DNA of 64,000 nucleotides from Streptomyces griseoincarnatus (GTDB taxonomy: Bacteria > Actinomycetota > Actinomycetes > Streptomycetales > Streptomycetaceae): the NCBI GenBank assembly GCA_014649575.1, contig BMTH01000003.1, positions 556,291 to 620,290 on the forward strand. The letters run 5' to 3'. Position 1 is the first letter of the stretch. Each line of letters opens with the position of its first letter. This document shows positions 63,594-64,000 of the stretch, one piece after another. The translations under genes were made by a program, and so were the position numbers. The notes beneath the pieces were generated by a model, which was given only the letters and a program-made list of their open reading frames with translations, ran no database searches and was not told where the DNA came from.

Positions 63594-64000
63594 ATGTTCG
63601 AGCGCGTCACGTCCCGTTTCCCCCGCACGTCCGCCACCCGTACCCGTGCGGCCGTCCTGGCCGCCGGCCTGGGTACCTCGGTCGTCCTGGGAGTCGGGGT
63701 CGCGGCCGCCGTCGACAACACGGCCGCCTCCGGTGCGGCCGGCGCCGTACAGGCGCAGGCGGCCGCCCAGTCCAAGGCCGCCGAGGCGCAGGCGAAGGCC
63801 GTCCAGGCGCAGGCCGACAAGGCGCAGAAGGCCGCCGAGGCGAAGAAGGCCGCTGCCGCCAAGGCCGCGCAGGCCAAGAAGGCGGCGAAGGCCGCGGCCA
63901 AGAAGAAGGCCGCCTCCTGGATCGACCCGGTGAAGTCCTACAAGCTGTCGGCGAGCTTCGCGCAGAACGGCGGCATGTGGGCGCACAAGCACTCCGGCCA
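63594..64000 (+). CDS. secreted M23-type peptidase (partial, 3' end outside window)
   Basis: First 135 residues of a longer gene running off the right edge. N-terminal signal peptide MFERVTSRFPRTSATRTRAAVLAAGLGTSVVLGVGVAAAV (about 40 residues), then an Ala/Lys/Gln-rich coiled-coil region (AQAAAQSKAAEAQAKAVQAQADKAQKAAEAKKAAAAKAAQAKKAAKAAAKKKAAS). The beginning of an M23 (LytM) domain follows: WIDPVKSYKLSASFAQNGGMWAHKHSG. It probably cuts peptidoglycan cross-bridges. GAGG at 63586-63589 precedes the ATG. Confidence 0.8.
   Translation, partial: MFERVTSRFPRTSATRTRAAVLAAGLGTSVVLGVGVAAAVDNTAASGAAGAVQAQAAAQSKAAEAQAKAVQAQADKAQKAAEAKKAAAAKAAQAKKAAKAAAKKKAASWIDPVKSYKLSASFAQNGGMWAHKHSG

Overview
The window is about 70 % G+C chromosomal DNA from a Streptomyces species or very close relative. 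Supporting signs are abundant GTG starts, very long shadow ORFs, and Streptomyces families such as AfsR/SARP regulators, a WhiJ-type XRE/DUF397/ATPase set, TipA, Lsr2 and DUF3180. The folded gene orders tilS-hpt-ftsH-folE, DUF2520-panC-nadB-nadC-coaX and lsr2-(hypothetical)-clpC also fit. I recognise no tRNA, rRNA, transposase, prophage or CRISPR array. All calls come from reading the sequence; no database search was run.

Left part (1-5.4 kb): the downstream end of a lasso-peptide biosynthetic cluster. It holds the 3' part of a B2-type leader peptidase, a drug-exporter-like ABC pair, a MauE/DoxX-like membrane protein and a DsbA-like CPEC thioredoxin, a CapA-family protein and a response regulator. 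The redox pair suggests a disulfide-bridged (class I-like) lasso peptide, whose precursor would lie upstream of base 1.

5.4-24 kb is accessory and regulatory. It contains two adjacent AfsR-like NB-ARC regulators, a small divergent protein of a type seen beside NTPase regulators, a DNA polymerase I-like protein lacking the 5' nuclease, and an HTH-Clp_N protein whose own promoter is covered by two palindromes. Then come a DUF2786 protein, a lipoprotein, a WhiJ-type locus in which two promoters share a 23-bp element, an aldehyde dehydrogenase followed by an 11-unit 15-bp minisatellite, a PadR regulator, a ClC transporter plus glutamate decarboxylase operon (putative acid resistance), and tipA with its operator.

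24-44 kb is mostly core: DedA, a ThrE-like exporter, inorganic pyrophosphatase, PBP4-type carboxypeptidase, a DUF2342 metalloprotease-like protein, tilS, hpt, ftsH, folE, the folate genes (folP, a coupled NTF2-like protein, folB, folK), DUF3180, a coiled-coil membrane protein, two coupled PH-domain membrane proteins, and an orphan nuoD2 facing a MidA/NDUFAF7-family methyltransferase.

44-64 kb: a NarL-type two-component pair, a TmrB-like ATPase, an ArsR-type regulator, a threonine-aldolase-like PLP enzyme divergent from the DUF2520-panC-nadB-nadC-coaX cofactor operon, several small conserved proteins, a BlaI-like repressor, an ArgA-like GNAT, lsr2, clpC with a SigR-type promoter, a secreted HAD acid phosphatase, and the start of an M23-type secreted peptidase that runs off the right edge behind a long structured leader.

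Most informative non-coding features: the tandem operators at 13478-13525, the duplicated element at 15738-15760 / 16801-16823, the minisatellite at 19496-19660, the tipA operator, copies of a dispersed intergenic repeat at 29.4-29.6 and 56.0-56.2 kb, a perfect DnaA box at 50307-50315, and the GGAAC-N18-GTT promoter before clpC.
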